Assembly: GCF_003350375.1 (NCBI RefSeq)
Contig: NZ_QQAR01000009.1
Span: forward strand, 118,301 to 182,300
Direction of reading: 5' to 3'
Origin: Flavobacterium sp. AG291
GTDB lineage: Bacteria; Bacteroidota; Bacteroidia; Flavobacteriales; Flavobacteriaceae
DNA: 64,000 nt
This document shows, piece after piece, positions 35,465 to 43,997 of the stretch. The position numbers and the translations under genes were made by a program. Numbering within the stretch: position 1 is the stretch's first letter; every line of letters begins with the position of its first letter. The notes under the pieces were generated by a model. The model had not been told where the DNA came from. It saw only the letters and a list, made by a program, of their open reading frames with translations, and made no database searches.

Positions 35465-36859
35465 TTACGGATTTAATAGGTTAGTATCATTTTCGGCAGC
35501 CTCTTCCTCCTGTTGCAGGGCACGGTTAATGATATTTTCCGGAAGTGATTTCTTGGCTTTAGCCCCCATTTTCTTTAGTTTCTCAATACTTGTTATGATA
35601 TTGCCACGACCGTCTACCAGTTTGCCCATGGCGTTTTGATATTCGCTTTGTGCATCCTTCATTTTGTTGCCTACTTTAGTCAGGTCGCTCACAAAACCTT
35701 CAAATTTATCATAAAGAGCACCTGCCTGACGGGCAATCTCATAGGCATTCTCCTGTTGTTTCTGGTTAGTCCACATACTGTCAATAGTACGTAATGTAGC
35801 TAATAGGGTAGTAGGGGTAACAATAACAATATTACGTTCAAAGGCTTTGCTGTACAATGTAGCATCGTCATTAAGTGCAATGGCAAATGCCGGCTCCATA
35901 GGGATGAAAAGCAATACAAAGTCAGGGCTTTCTATTTTGTAAAGATCATGATAGTTTTTATCACTAAGCTGGTCTACGTGTCTTTTTATAGAGTTGATAT
36001 GTTCTTTCAGGTGTGCTGTTTTCAGCAGTTCGTCTTCTTCGTTCACATAGCGCTCATAAGCCACAAGCGACACTTTTGAATCGACGATCATTTTTTTACC
36101 ATCCGGCAGATTGATAACGACATCGGGCTGTATACGGCTACCTTCGTCGTTTACATGGCTTTGCTGTACATAGTACTCGCGGTCTTTTTCAAGACCTGAT
36201 TTTTGAAGTACGCGCTCCAGTATAAGCTCGCCCCAGTTACCCTGCATTTTGGTATCGCCTTTAAGCGCACGGGTAAGGTTCAGGGTTTCTTTGCTCATCT
36301 GCTCGTTCATATCACGCAGGCCAAGAATCTGTTGACGCAATGCAGCATGGTAGTCAATACTTTCTTTGTGTGTGTCTTCTACTTTCTTTTCGAAAAGATG
36401 TATCTTTTCCTGAAGCGGAGAAAGTATATTCTTAAGGTTCTCTTTATTCTGTTCGGTAAACTTGACTGATTTCTCTTCTAATATTTTGTTCGCCAGGTTC
36501 TCAAACTCTTTGGTGAATTTCTCACGAAGCTCGTCGGTTTCCTGACGCTGTTCGCGCATACGCTCAAGCAGGTTATCAAAGTCGGTTTCCTTTTTGGTAA
36601 GCTGTATGGCAAGGGCATCTTTAGCCTGACGCAGACTATCGCGCTCGGCGTGCGCCTGAACGAGTTGTTTCTCGATACCTAAAAGCTCGTTTTGCGATTG
36701 TTGTTTTAGCTGTTCAATTTGTTGCTGAAGGCTGTTAGTGCGTTCTTCAGACACTTTTTTATCGGCAGCGGCTTTGGATGAAAATACGATTTTGCCAACG
36801 TAAGTACCTATGGCAAGGGCAATAATAAAGGCAAGTAAAATTGAAATAGTATCGGGCAT
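35465..36859 (-). CDS. rmuC: DNA recombination protein RmuC homologue
   Basis: 464 residues. N-terminal membrane helix at about 5-24, coiled coil at about 30-190 (many Glu/Gln/Lys heptads), then the RmuC domain with GNWGELILERVLQKSGL, QPDVVINLPDGKKMIVDSKVSL and FIPMEPAFAIAL. RmuC homologues limit certain recombination rearrangements and have a nuclease-like fold. Operon with the thioesterase. Confidence 0.94.
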   Translation of the reverse strand: MPDTISILLAFIIALAIGTYVGKIVFSSKAAADKKVSEERTNSLQQQIEQLKQQSQNELLGIEKQLVQAHAERDSLRQAKDALAIQLTKKETDFDNLLERMREQRQETDELREKFTKEFENLANKILEEKSVKFTEQNKENLKNILSPLQEKIHLFEKKVEDTHKESIDYHAALRQQILGLRDMNEQMSKETLNLTRALKGDTKMQGNWGELILERVLQKSGLEKDREYYVQQSHVNDEGSRIQPDVVINLPDGKKMIVDSKVSLVAYERYVNEEDELLKTAHLKEHINSIKRHVDQLSDKNYHDLYKIESPDFVLLFIPMEPAFAIALNDDATLYSKAFERNIVIVTPTTLLATLRTIDSMWTNQKQQENAYEIARQAGALYDKFEGFVSDLTKVGNKMKDAQSEYQNAMGKLVDGRGNIITSIEKLKKMGAKAKKSLPENIINRALQQEEEAAENDTNLLNP

Positions 36860-36974
36860 TGAAGTAAGTTTTGTAAGAGGTAAAAATACGTAAAATATTT
36901 GTTGGTAGAAAAGCAGGTAGATGAATATAAGTTGTCAGTAAAACTTTATATTTGATATTCTAAAAGATGTCGTT

Positions 36975-37664
36975 ATGGGAGAATATGTAATTAAAAAAGC
37001 ATTTAATTTTTCAGTCTGGTTAATCAGTAAGTGCAGTAATATGAAGCCTTTGCTTGAAAAAGCTGACGAGTTGAGGAGTATGAAAGAGGGTACTTTAGGA
37101 AAAGAAATAGCCAATTCTCTGGATCAAAATAATCTGAATCTTGTAGCAGGTTTTGAAAGCCATGACCTTAAGCATGTACTACTGGAATATAAAATGACAC
37201 CGATAGATGAAATAAGGATGCAGGCTTTTATGCTGGGGAATCGTAACTATACCTTACCATGTTTCGCTATACTTATTTTTGGGATGATACTGCTTCCGCA
37301 GAAATGGGGCGTCTTTTATCAGGATTTTAAGGAGGGAAGGATAACAATCCCTGTATCCGGCTGGAAAATTGAAGATTATGCTGATAAGGACACACGAGGT
37401 TTAAGACAATTATTGTCTCATAAAAGAGAAAAAGAAATGATATCATTACAATCAATAACAAGAATTGGAGCTTTCACAGCTATATTTGCGGGTGTATTTG
37501 GTATGGTGTTTTGTCTGCCATTCCTTTTTTCATCTTCAGTAGCTGATTTAGTGGGTGCAGGCTTTCCGTTTGTTGGAGGTGCAATACTTGCTGTAGGGGG
37601 GCTTATAGCGTTATCAAATATGGCTAAAACTCCAAACCCAAAACTCCAAACCCAAAACATATAA
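36975..37664 (+). CDS. Coq4-like protein with HDxxH-x11-E metal motif
   Basis: 229 residues. The motif ESHDLKHVLLEYKMTPIDE places His63, Asp64, His67 and, after 11 residues, Glu79. This is the HDxxHx11E signature of Coq4, the ubiquinone C1-decarboxylase/scaffold protein. A hydrophobic helix at about 92-112 and a C-terminal membrane pair at about 154-214 (GAFTAIFAGVFGMVFCLPFLF, GGAILAVGGLIALSN) follow. The C-terminal membrane part is not typical of Coq4. Bacteroidota normally make menaquinone, so the substrate is unclear. The next gene starts 2 bases later. Confidence 0.75.
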   Translation: MGEYVIKKAFNFSVWLISKCSNMKPLLEKADELRSMKEGTLGKEIANSLDQNNLNLVAGFESHDLKHVLLEYKMTPIDEIRMQAFMLGNRNYTLPCFAILIFGMILLPQKWGVFYQDFKEGRITIPVSGWKIEDYADKDTRGLRQLLSHKREKEMISLQSITRIGAFTAIFAGVFGMVFCLPFLFSSSVADLVGAGFPFVGGAILAVGGLIALSNMAKTPNPKLQTQNI

Positions 37665-37666
37665 CC

Positions 37667-38320
37667 ATGTCGCAAAACTACGTATCCTTTAAAAAATACC
37701 CTGATGCCAAAGAGGCTCGTGCCATACAGCAATTACTTATTGATAACGGTATAGAATGCACTTTTATAGATGGCGGATCGGCAATAGGAAGCGCTATGAC
37801 TGGCGAATTATCTAAGGAATATGAATTGCAGTTGCACCCTGATAATTTTGAACAGGCACAAACACTGCTTGAAAAGGAAGCCGAAGGGATGATAGCTAAC
37901 CTGCCGGAAGATTATTATTTGCTTTCTTTTACCAATGAAGAATTGCATGATGTTGTCGTAAAGCATTATGAATGGAGCGAATTTGATTATATGCTTGCCC
38001 TTAAGCTTCTGGCTGAAAGAGGCCACGGAATTGATCAGGGTCATATTAATAATATGAGAATAGAAGAACTCAATCAATTGGCTAAACCTGAAAAAAGCCA
38101 AAAAGGATGGGTTGCAGCAGGTTATATTTTTGCCATTTTAGGAGGCTTCTTTGGTATTGTAACGGGATATGTTTTATGGACTTCCCAAAAGACACTTCCT
38201 AATGGAGATATGGTTTATACATATAATAATAATGATCGTAAGAATGGTAAAAACATACTTATTCTTTCTATTATAACGACTTTGGTTTATCTTACTATTT
38301 GGTTCTGGCCCAAGAACTAA
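37667..38320 (+). CDS. DUF2007-like protein with C-terminal membrane helices
   Basis: 217 residues. The N-terminal part SFKKYPDAKEARAIQQLLIDNGIECTFIDGG has the signal-transducing DUF2007 character (ferredoxin-like fold). A hydrophilic middle section follows, with FDYMLALKLLAERGHGID. Two TM helices lie at about 148-170 and 197-213. Function unknown; it is co-transcribed with the Coq4-like gene. Confidence 0.75.
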   Translation: MSQNYVSFKKYPDAKEARAIQQLLIDNGIECTFIDGGSAIGSAMTGELSKEYELQLHPDNFEQAQTLLEKEAEGMIANLPEDYYLLSFTNEELHDVVVKHYEWSEFDYMLALKLLAERGHGIDQGHINNMRIEELNQLAKPEKSQKGWVAAGYIFAILGGFFGIVTGYVLWTSQKTLPNGDMVYTYNNNDRKNGKNILILSIITTLVYLTIWFWPKN

Positions 38321-38360
38321 AGCATTATTAAGAAAATCTTTCGTAAAAAAATATTTAACA

Positions 38361-38398
38361 TGCCCTGCCAATAAAGTGATGCACTTTTTGGCAGGGCA
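38361..38398. repeat. Long inverted repeat (17 bp stem, 1-base bulge, 3-base loop)
   Basis: TGCCCTGCCA (38361-38370) pairs with TGGCAGGGCA (38389-38398) and AAAGTG (73-78) with CACTTT (82-87), leaving an ATG triloop. There is no T run, so it is not an ordinary terminator. Confidence 0.8.
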
Positions 38399-38457
38399 GT
38401 TGCGTTAAATATATGTGAATGTGGTTCTTGTAACTTTAAAAATTTCGCCGAATCTAT

Positions 38458-39435
38458 ATGAAAAGCATCAGGATCTTTTTGGTTCTTGCAGCATGCGGCT
38501 GCACACTGCCTGCTTTGGCACAAAAAACATTTGGGTTGGATAAATACACAGCAATGTGCAACTACTATGGTGGAGCTTCGACCAAAGCCATATACATGAA
38601 ACCGGCAAGTCCGGTAGCGGAGAAAGTAGTACAGGATATTATGTCGGTTATTGGTTTGCGTGCCAATTTTGAGTTACGTGCTTCGTCTGATATACCTACA
38701 GCTGCTGCGATTATTAAAAAGGGAAGCCGATATATATTGTATAATCCGAAGTTTATGGGAAATATCGTTTCATCAACGGGAAACCAATGGACGGCAGTAA
38801 GTATCATGGCACACGAGATAGGGCATCACCTGAACGGACATACACTGGATAATGAAACGAGTAAACCTGCCACCGAATTGGAAGCTGATGAATTTTCGGG
38901 ATTTGTGCTTCAAAAAATGGGTGCCTCACTTACCGATGCACAGGCCGCTATGGCTGCCATCGCTTCGATTAAGGGTTCACATACGCATCCGCCCAAACAA
39001 CAACGCCTGACAGCCATTGCTACAGGATGGAGCAGGGCAGGAGGAAAAATTACTACTACGGCAGTTGCGGCCAGTAAGCCTGCAACTCCTAAAACTATCG
39101 CTGAGGTACCAGTATCGCAGCCGCAAAGAACAGAAACAAAAAGTTTAACCCGCGCTGAAAAAATTGCCCAAAGCGCACAGTATGACAAAAATGTGGTATC
39201 GGAAGCTTATTTTGCTTCAGATCCCAACGGAAAGTACTATGTTACCTCAAAAGGAAACCTGGTACAGGTAGACAGGGATAAGGTATATCTTATTGGCAGC
39301 CTCACGCAGTCAAACAGGCCCGGTTACAAAATGATGTGGACGGATACCGATTTAAATACAATTTATATCGGTTCAGCTGGAATGTTGGTAAACAACTACG
39401 GGAAGAAAATAGGTTACCTTAAAGCAAGAAAATAA
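38458..39435 (+). CDS. Exported M48-like zinc metallopeptidase
   Basis: 325 residues. N-terminal signal peptide, possibly with Cys13/Cys15 as a lipobox; an Ala-Leu-Ala cut at residue 21 is equally likely. Zinc site AHEIGHHLNGHTL with His119, Glu120, His123, and a downstream ELEADEFSG (140-148) providing the third ligand, as in M48 (HtpX/Oma1-like) peptidases. After about residue 200 comes a Thr/Ala/Pro-rich linker and a C-terminal beta-rich domain (VVSEAYFASDPNGKYYVTSKGNLVQVD). It should act in the periplasm; no partner is evident. Confidence 0.87.
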   Translation: MKSIRIFLVLAACGCTLPALAQKTFGLDKYTAMCNYYGGASTKAIYMKPASPVAEKVVQDIMSVIGLRANFELRASSDIPTAAAIIKKGSRYILYNPKFMGNIVSSTGNQWTAVSIMAHEIGHHLNGHTLDNETSKPATELEADEFSGFVLQKMGASLTDAQAAMAAIASIKGSHTHPPKQQRLTAIATGWSRAGGKITTTAVAASKPATPKTIAEVPVSQPQRTETKSLTRAEKIAQSAQYDKNVVSEAYFASDPNGKYYVTSKGNLVQVDRDKVYLIGSLTQSNRPGYKMMWTDTDLNTIYIGSAGMLVNNYGKKIGYLKARK

Positions 39436-39489
39436 AATGCTTATTGTTTTGACACTACTGCTCATTAAACGACTGAGCCGTAAAAGATT

Positions 39490-39515
39490 TGCCTCGCTGT
39501 AGCGGGGCTTTTTTT
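39490..39515 (+). terminator. Terminator of the metallopeptidase gene
   Basis: GCCTCGCT (39491-39498) and AGCGGGGC (39501-39508) pair with one G-T, followed by seven T. Confidence 0.85.
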
Positions 39516-39585
39516 ATAACTTCTCTTTAACATATAAGAGCCGTTAGCAATCTGATTTTTAAGTAAATTGCAGTAAAAATCAGTC

Positions 39586-40146
39586 ATGCAAAAGAGTATT
39601 CTTTGGAGTGGGATAGAAAACGATACCGATGAGCATTGCGCCATTAATTTTTTGAGTGATGCCATTATGGTGCGCTCTGAAATTGAAGGCTGGGCGCATA
39701 GTATTCCTGTGTATGCTGATTACACTCTGAAACTTGATTTGCAATGGAATGTACAGGAGTTCGACATCCGTTTTCACGACAGGGATACTCAGCATCACTA
39801 TCATTTTTTGCGTGACGAAGAAAGTAACTGGACGGATGTTTCAGGGAAGGACTATCCTGAATTTAAAGGATGCAGTTATATAGATATCTCGCTTTCACCT
39901 TTTACCAATTCACTACCCATAAACGGGCTGTTTTTACCCCATGGCGAAAGTGCGCTGATAGATGTTGTTTACATAGACATACTTGCCAATGTAATACGAA
40001 AAGACCAACAGAAGTATACAAAATCCGGACATCACCATTACACATTTGAGAATGGTGAAGGCAATTTCTCTGCTGATATTCAGGTGGATGATGATGGCTT
40101 TGTAACACACTACCCCGGATTGTTCAATATGATTCAAACCAAATAA
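39586..40146 (+). CDS. Putative glycolipid-binding protein (PF06475-like)
   Basis: 186 residues, no signal peptide. Features of the glycolipid-binding family are visible: an N-terminal WSGIEND..EHCAIN, LKLDLQWNVQEFDIRFHD, FKGCSYIDISLSPFTNSLPI and a C-terminal EGNFSADIQVDDDGFVTHYPGLF. The family was named from a crystal structure; biological role unclear. First of four closely spaced plus-strand genes; the next starts 6 bases later. Confidence 0.85.
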   Translation: MQKSILWSGIENDTDEHCAINFLSDAIMVRSEIEGWAHSIPVYADYTLKLDLQWNVQEFDIRFHDRDTQHHYHFLRDEESNWTDVSGKDYPEFKGCSYIDISLSPFTNSLPINGLFLPHGESALIDVVYIDILANVIRKDQQKYTKSGHHHYTFENGEGNFSADIQVDDDGFVTHYPGLFNMIQTK

Positions 40147-40152
40147 CTTTTT

Positions 40153-40539
40153 ATGGATATCCAACAGATACAATCGTTAGAAAACAGGCTTATTGAAGCT
40201 ATGAAAACAAGCAATGTTAATGAACTTGAGGTTCTGATTGCCGATGATCTTATGTTTACTTCACATACCGGACAGCTCTTTACCAAACAGGATGATCTTG
40301 ATGCCCATGCTTCAGGGAATATTGAAATCTTTGACATTATTCCGTCAGAACAAAAAATAAGGATCGAGGGCGACGTTGCCATTGTTTCGGTTCTTCTTGA
40401 AATCAGCGGCTCATTTTTTGGCAGTACCGAAGTAGGTTTCTTTAGATTCACCCGTATCTGGAAAGAGCATGGCGATAAATGGCAAATTATCGCAGCGCAT
40501 TCTACACAGGCGGTAAGAGAACAGGTGCAATTAGATTAA
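40153..40539 (+). CDS. SnoaL/NTF2-like protein (DUF4440)
   Basis: 128 residues. LENRLIEAMKTSNVNELEVLIADDLMFTSHTGQLFTKQDDLDAHASG is the typical alpha/beta start of DUF4440, ending FRFTRIWKEHGDKWQIIAAHSTQ. Function unknown; the ligand pocket of this fold is versatile. Same strand as neighbours, 40-base gap to the HAD gene. Confidence 0.9.
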   Translation: MDIQQIQSLENRLIEAMKTSNVNELEVLIADDLMFTSHTGQLFTKQDDLDAHASGNIEIFDIIPSEQKIRIEGDVAIVSVLLEISGSFFGSTEVGFFRFTRIWKEHGDKWQIIAAHSTQAVREQVQLD

Positions 40540-40578
40540 GTAATTACTAATGCTTAAATTTGAAGAAAATTGCCTCCC

Positions 40579-41268
40579 ATGAACATTAAAGTAATCGCTT
40601 TTGATGCCGATGATACCCTTTGGGTAAACGAACCCTTCTTTCAGGAAACCGAACATAAATTCTACGAACTGATGGCGGATTACCTTCCGCAGCACAGCAT
40701 TGCCAAAGAGCTTTTTAAGATTGAGATCGATAACCTCGATGTATATGGTTATGGCATTAAGGCTTACATATTGAGCATGATTGAGGCTGCAATAAAGATT
40801 TCTGAAAATACTATCAGTATTGAAGCCATTGCTAAAATTATTGAATACGGTAAAGAGATGCTTGAAAAGCCTGTGGAATTAATAGAAGGTGTTGATGAAG
40901 CGTTGAAAGTCTTACACGGAAAATATAAACTGGTTGTGGCTACCAAAGGCGATCTTAAAGATCAGCACAGAAAGTTACACGATTCAGGACTTGGACATTA
41001 TTTTCACCATATTGAGGTAATGTCTGACAAGCAGAAGATAGATTATGAAAAGATGCTAAAACGACTTGAGGTAGAACCTTCAGAGTTTTTGATGATAGGG
41101 AACTCCCTTAAATCTGATGTGTTACCAGTGCTCCAAATAGGCGGTTATGCCTGTCATATTCCTTTTCACACTACCTGGCTGCATGAACAGATAGACCATA
41201 CTATCGAACATCCTAATTTTAAGGAGGCAGAGAATATCGCAGAGTTATTACCGCTTTTACTGAAATAG
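40579..41268 (+). CDS. HAD-family hydrolase
   Basis: 229 residues from the ATG at 40579; an alternative TTG lies three codons earlier. Motif I is FDADDTLWV (Asp nucleophile and +2 Asp). TKGD gives the Thr/Ser motif II, the conserved Lys is in MSDKQKIDYEKML, and GNSLKSDVLPVLQ is motif IV. Phosphatase of unknown substrate. Its stop overlaps none of the next gene, whose ATG follows directly at 41269. Confidence 0.9.
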   Translation: MNIKVIAFDADDTLWVNEPFFQETEHKFYELMADYLPQHSIAKELFKIEIDNLDVYGYGIKAYILSMIEAAIKISENTISIEAIAKIIEYGKEMLEKPVELIEGVDEALKVLHGKYKLVVATKGDLKDQHRKLHDSGLGHYFHHIEVMSDKQKIDYEKMLKRLEVEPSEFLMIGNSLKSDVLPVLQIGGYACHIPFHTTWLHEQIDHTIEHPNFKEAENIAELLPLLLK

Positions 41269-41828
41269 ATGGAACCTCATTTTTTTGCAACAGCGGAAGA
41301 TTTCCGCAACTGGCTCGATAAGAACTCAGAAAAAGAGACCGAACTGCTTGTTGGTTTTTATAAAACCAAGAGTGGCAAGCCGAGTATTACCTGGTCCGAA
41401 TCGGTAGATCAGGCCTTATGTTATGGCTGGATAGACGGGGTTCGAAAATCGTTAGGGGAGGAGAGCTATACCATTCGTTTTACGCCAAGAAAGCCTACCA
41501 GCATTTGGAGTGCGATTAATATTGATAAGATGGAAAGCCTTTTAAAACAGGGCCTGGTAAAACCTGCCGGACTTGCAGCTTATGAAAAGCGTAAGGAACA
41601 TAAATCAAGAGTATATTCGCACGAACGGACAGAAGATGCTGTATTGCCCACTGAAATGGAAAAACAGTTTAAAGCCAACAAAACTGCATGGGACTTTTTT
41701 ATGGCACAGCCACCTGGTTACCGCAAGGTAATGCTGCATCTTATTGTATCTGCAAACAGGAAAAAACAAAGCAGTCACGTTTTGAAAAACTGCTGAATGC
41801 GAGTATGGAAGGGAAACGTCTTACCTGA
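41269..41828 (+). pseudogene. YdeI/OmpD-associated family gene with a C-terminal frameshift
   Basis: The open frame (175 residues, 41269-41796) has the family pattern LDKNSEKETELLVGFYKTKSGKPSITWSE, QALCYGWIDGVRKSL and IWSAINIDKMESLL, but then diverges after VMLHLIVSANRKK and stops at TGA 41794-41796. In the -1 frame the same region reads RFEKLLNASMEGKRLT and stops at TGA 41826-41828, matching the family's usual C-terminus. The break lies in a six-A run at 41761-41766; one missing A explains it. Either a genuine indel, a sequencing error or programmed slippage is possible. The protein probably keeps its main domain. Role unknown. Confidence 0.75.
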
Positions 41829-41899
41829 TTTATAGGTATAGGATTACACTTTTTTGATTATATTTGAGTTTATCTATATAAATATTAAATCAACCGGAC

Positions 41900-42520
41900 A
41901 TGAAAAAAACGTTTCAAATTTTAGCGATTTTAGCATTGGGAGTATGTTTTGCATTTTCATTGCCAAATAAAGAAGGGCCTAAACGTGTTATTAATGTAGT
42001 TATTGATGCGGGGCACGGTGGCAAAGACCACGGAGCGACATATAATGAATTTACTGAAAAGCAAATTACCGATGCAATTACTTCAAAAATTAAGGCATTA
42101 AATAATGATAAAGAAGTTGCATTGTATTTTACACGTGAAGGAGACGAATTTACAGATATTAATAAACGTGTAACTACTGTAAATACCATAAAACCAGATT
42201 TGATGCTGTCATTGCATGTGAACTACAATAAACTTGATGAGGCTTCAGGGATGGAATTTTTTATAAACAAGAATGGAGTAAATGGAGAGCAGTCTGATAT
42301 GTATGCTGCCCGATTATCGGATAAATTTAAAGATAAAGGATTTAAGATAAGAGGAGTAAAAACGGCACCTTTTTGGACGTTAACAAAGTCAGAAGTACCG
42401 GCTGTACATATAGAGTTAGGTTTCCTTTCTAATGAAATTGACAGAGGGTATCTTACCAGTGATGCATCACAAAATGAAATAGCAGGAATTGTGACCGAAT
42501 TTCTTAATGAAATAAAATAA
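41900..42520 (+). CDS. N-acetylmuramoyl-L-alanine amidase (Amidase_3)
   Basis: 206 residues. Hydrophobic signal segment at about 4-20. Zinc ligands by position: His39 (DAGHGGKDHGA), Glu53 (FTEKQITDAI), His106 (LSLHVNYN) and catalytic Glu172 (HIELGFLSN). It cleaves the amide bond between MurNAc and the stem peptide during cell-wall turnover in the periplasm. It is shorter than AmiA-type enzymes with extra domains. The DUF6526 gene starts 11 bases later. Confidence 0.95.
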   Translation: MKKTFQILAILALGVCFAFSLPNKEGPKRVINVVIDAGHGGKDHGATYNEFTEKQITDAITSKIKALNNDKEVALYFTREGDEFTDINKRVTTVNTIKPDLMLSLHVNYNKLDEASGMEFFINKNGVNGEQSDMYAARLSDKFKDKGFKIRGVKTAPFWTLTKSEVPAVHIELGFLSNEIDRGYLTSDASQNEIAGIVTEFLNEIK

Positions 42521-42531
42521 TTATCTAAAAA

Positions 42532-42969
42532 ATGGCAGAGCAAAACTATAAGAACCATATTCGCTGGTATGTTCCTCATCACTTTGTATTTTATCCTTTA
42601 ATGCTTGCTTTGTTTTCGGTTGCAGTTACGCAGGTAATATTACAGGAACACGGAAAATTGATATGGATATTTTTAAGTGTTCTTGTTGCAATAATTACAT
42701 GGGTAGCTTTTATGCTTCGTCAACATTATGCGCTTACACTACAAAACAGGATAGTATTGCTGGAATTGCGATATCGCTTTTTTGCAACTACCGGCGAGCG
42801 ACTTGAAATGTACGAAGGTATGCTGAGCGAAGGGCAGCTGTTTGCTTTGAGATTTGCACAGGACGATGAATTGCTTGACCTTATAAGGAAAGCAATTAAC
42901 GAAGAGCTTTCTCCCGATGCCATAAAACGTTCAATACAAAACTGGAAAGCCGATAATAATAGAGTATAA
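42532..42969 (+). CDS. DUF6526-type membrane protein
   Basis: 145 residues starting MAEQNYKNHIRWYVPHHFVFYPLMLAL, the recognised signature of DUF6526. Two TM helices at about 18-36 and 43-62, then a cytoplasmic helical tail (NRIVLLELRYRFFATTGERLEMYEG). No function known. Probably co-transcribed with the amidase. Confidence 0.85.
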   Translation: MAEQNYKNHIRWYVPHHFVFYPLMLALFSVAVTQVILQEHGKLIWIFLSVLVAIITWVAFMLRQHYALTLQNRIVLLELRYRFFATTGERLEMYEGMLSEGQLFALRFAQDDELLDLIRKAINEELSPDAIKRSIQNWKADNNRV

Positions 42970-42973
42970 ATAT

Positions 42974-43009
42974 AAAAGCGGGACAAATTTAATTTGTCCC
43001 GCTTTTTTT
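42974..43009 (+). terminator. Terminator after the DUF6526 gene
   Basis: AAGCGGGACAAATT and AATTTGTCCCGCTT (42976-43004) make a 14-bp stem followed by seven T. Confidence 0.93.
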
Positions 43010-43058
43010 GGATTAGGTTGGGAAAATTTCTACATTATTCTTACCTCTAATCCCGTAT

Positions 43059-43469
43059 TTAAAAGTCATTGCTGTGAGGGTTTCGTCCGTCATTATAGTC
43101 ACTTCGCTCTTCATCTCGACCTTTGTAGTAATCGCTGGATGAAGCATCTCTTTCTTCTTCACTATGGTATCTTCCGGGGCTGCGCTGCATCTGGTCGTTT
43201 TGGTTCCAGTCATTGTTTTCAGTGCCACGGTTGGACTGTGTGCCACCCATTCTTCTTTCTTCTTCCCAGTTTTCTTCATTTGGGTTGTGGGGCTTTGAGT
43301 CACTGTTGCGGGTACTTTGGTCAGAAGCATCCATTTTTTCTCTCTCCCTTGTTTCTCTTGGATCAAGGTCGCTTTCATTCCATTCATTACTGCGACGATC
43401 CATTCGTTGGTCTTCATTTTGACGATCGCGATTATTCCAGTCGCGGTTGTCGTTGTTGTTTGTTTGCAT
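43059..43469 (-). CDS. Highly hydrophilic disordered protein rich in Asp, Asn, Arg and Glu
   Basis: 136 residues with almost no hydrophobic segment: N-terminal MQTNNNDNRDWNNRDRQNEDQ, several RE/RD/DNW-type short repeats, no Cys, no signal. The DNA strand shows the expected purine bias. The composition predicts an intrinsically disordered, possibly desiccation/stress-type protein. An overlapping frame at 43013-43417 on the same strand also exists but has a more random composition. Neighbours at 43486 and 44582 are similarly hydrophilic. Confidence 0.65.
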   Translation of the reverse strand: MQTNNNDNRDWNNRDRQNEDQRMDRRSNEWNESDLDPRETREREKMDASDQSTRNSDSKPHNPNEENWEEERRMGGTQSNRGTENNDWNQNDQMQRSPGRYHSEEERDASSSDYYKGRDEERSDYNDGRNPHSNDF

Positions 43470-43485
43470 AATTATAGATTTGGTA

Positions 43486-43680
43486 TTAATATTCCCGTTT
43501 GTTTGTTGCTGTTTTTCCGGTAGCTATTTTTTGAGGCGTTTTAGTTGCGGATGTCATTTTAGCAGCTCCTTTTTCTGCCTCTGCCATTTTTTTCTTCAGG
43601 ACAGAATCTTTTGGATCTACATCATGGTCTTCAGGCTTGCTTGATACTTTTGGTGCCGGTGTCTGATTTTTATCTTTCAT
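43486..43680 (-). CDS. Small hydrophilic Lys/Pro-rich protein
   Basis: 64 residues from the ATG at 43678-43680 (MKDKNQTPAPKVSSKPED). The extension to 43719 adds 13 residues and overlaps the likely leader. Lys- and Thr-rich with a C-terminal KTPQKIATGKTATNKREY. Predicted disordered, cytoplasmic, unknown function. It is 16 bases upstream of the next disordered gene on the same strand. Confidence 0.6.
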   Translation of the reverse strand: MKDKNQTPAPKVSSKPEDHDVDPKDSVLKKKMAEAEKGAAKMTSATKTPQKIATGKTATNKREY

Positions 43681-43997
43681 AGTTTTAGTTGTTTGAGGTT
43701 GTATTACAAAGTTCGGCACGACAAAACAGTGAAGGATATTAATTAACGTTACATTTTATGCAAAACGTTACAAAAAGCTTTAACAATCTGTTGGTTATGC
43801 AGTGAATAGGGGAAATTCTCAAAAAGCATTTTGCTTTTTTATTGGTAAAGTTTAACAAAGCATTCACGGGTGTTTAGCACAAAAGATATGGTGTAATCTT
43901 TAAATTAGAATGTGATTAACAGGTGATTACTGGTAAAAGTTTTTTCAAAACGACTTTTATTCGTACTTTAGGTAGTAACTAAACCAATATTAAAACT

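Noticed and set aside
41755..41775. Programmed -1 frameshift on A-AAA-AAC in the YdeI-family gene
   Set aside because: The heptamer is out of phase with the zero-frame codons (AAA AAA C), and no downstream stimulatory hairpin is evident. A simple indel or read error fits better.
43013..43417. 134-residue minus-strand frame overlapping the disordered protein at 43059
   Set aside because: It lies in the same strand and DNA as the 43059 frame; its lysine/threonine/methionine-rich composition looks like a shadow of repetitive codons, and I preferred the frame with the more regular repeats. The choice is uncertain.
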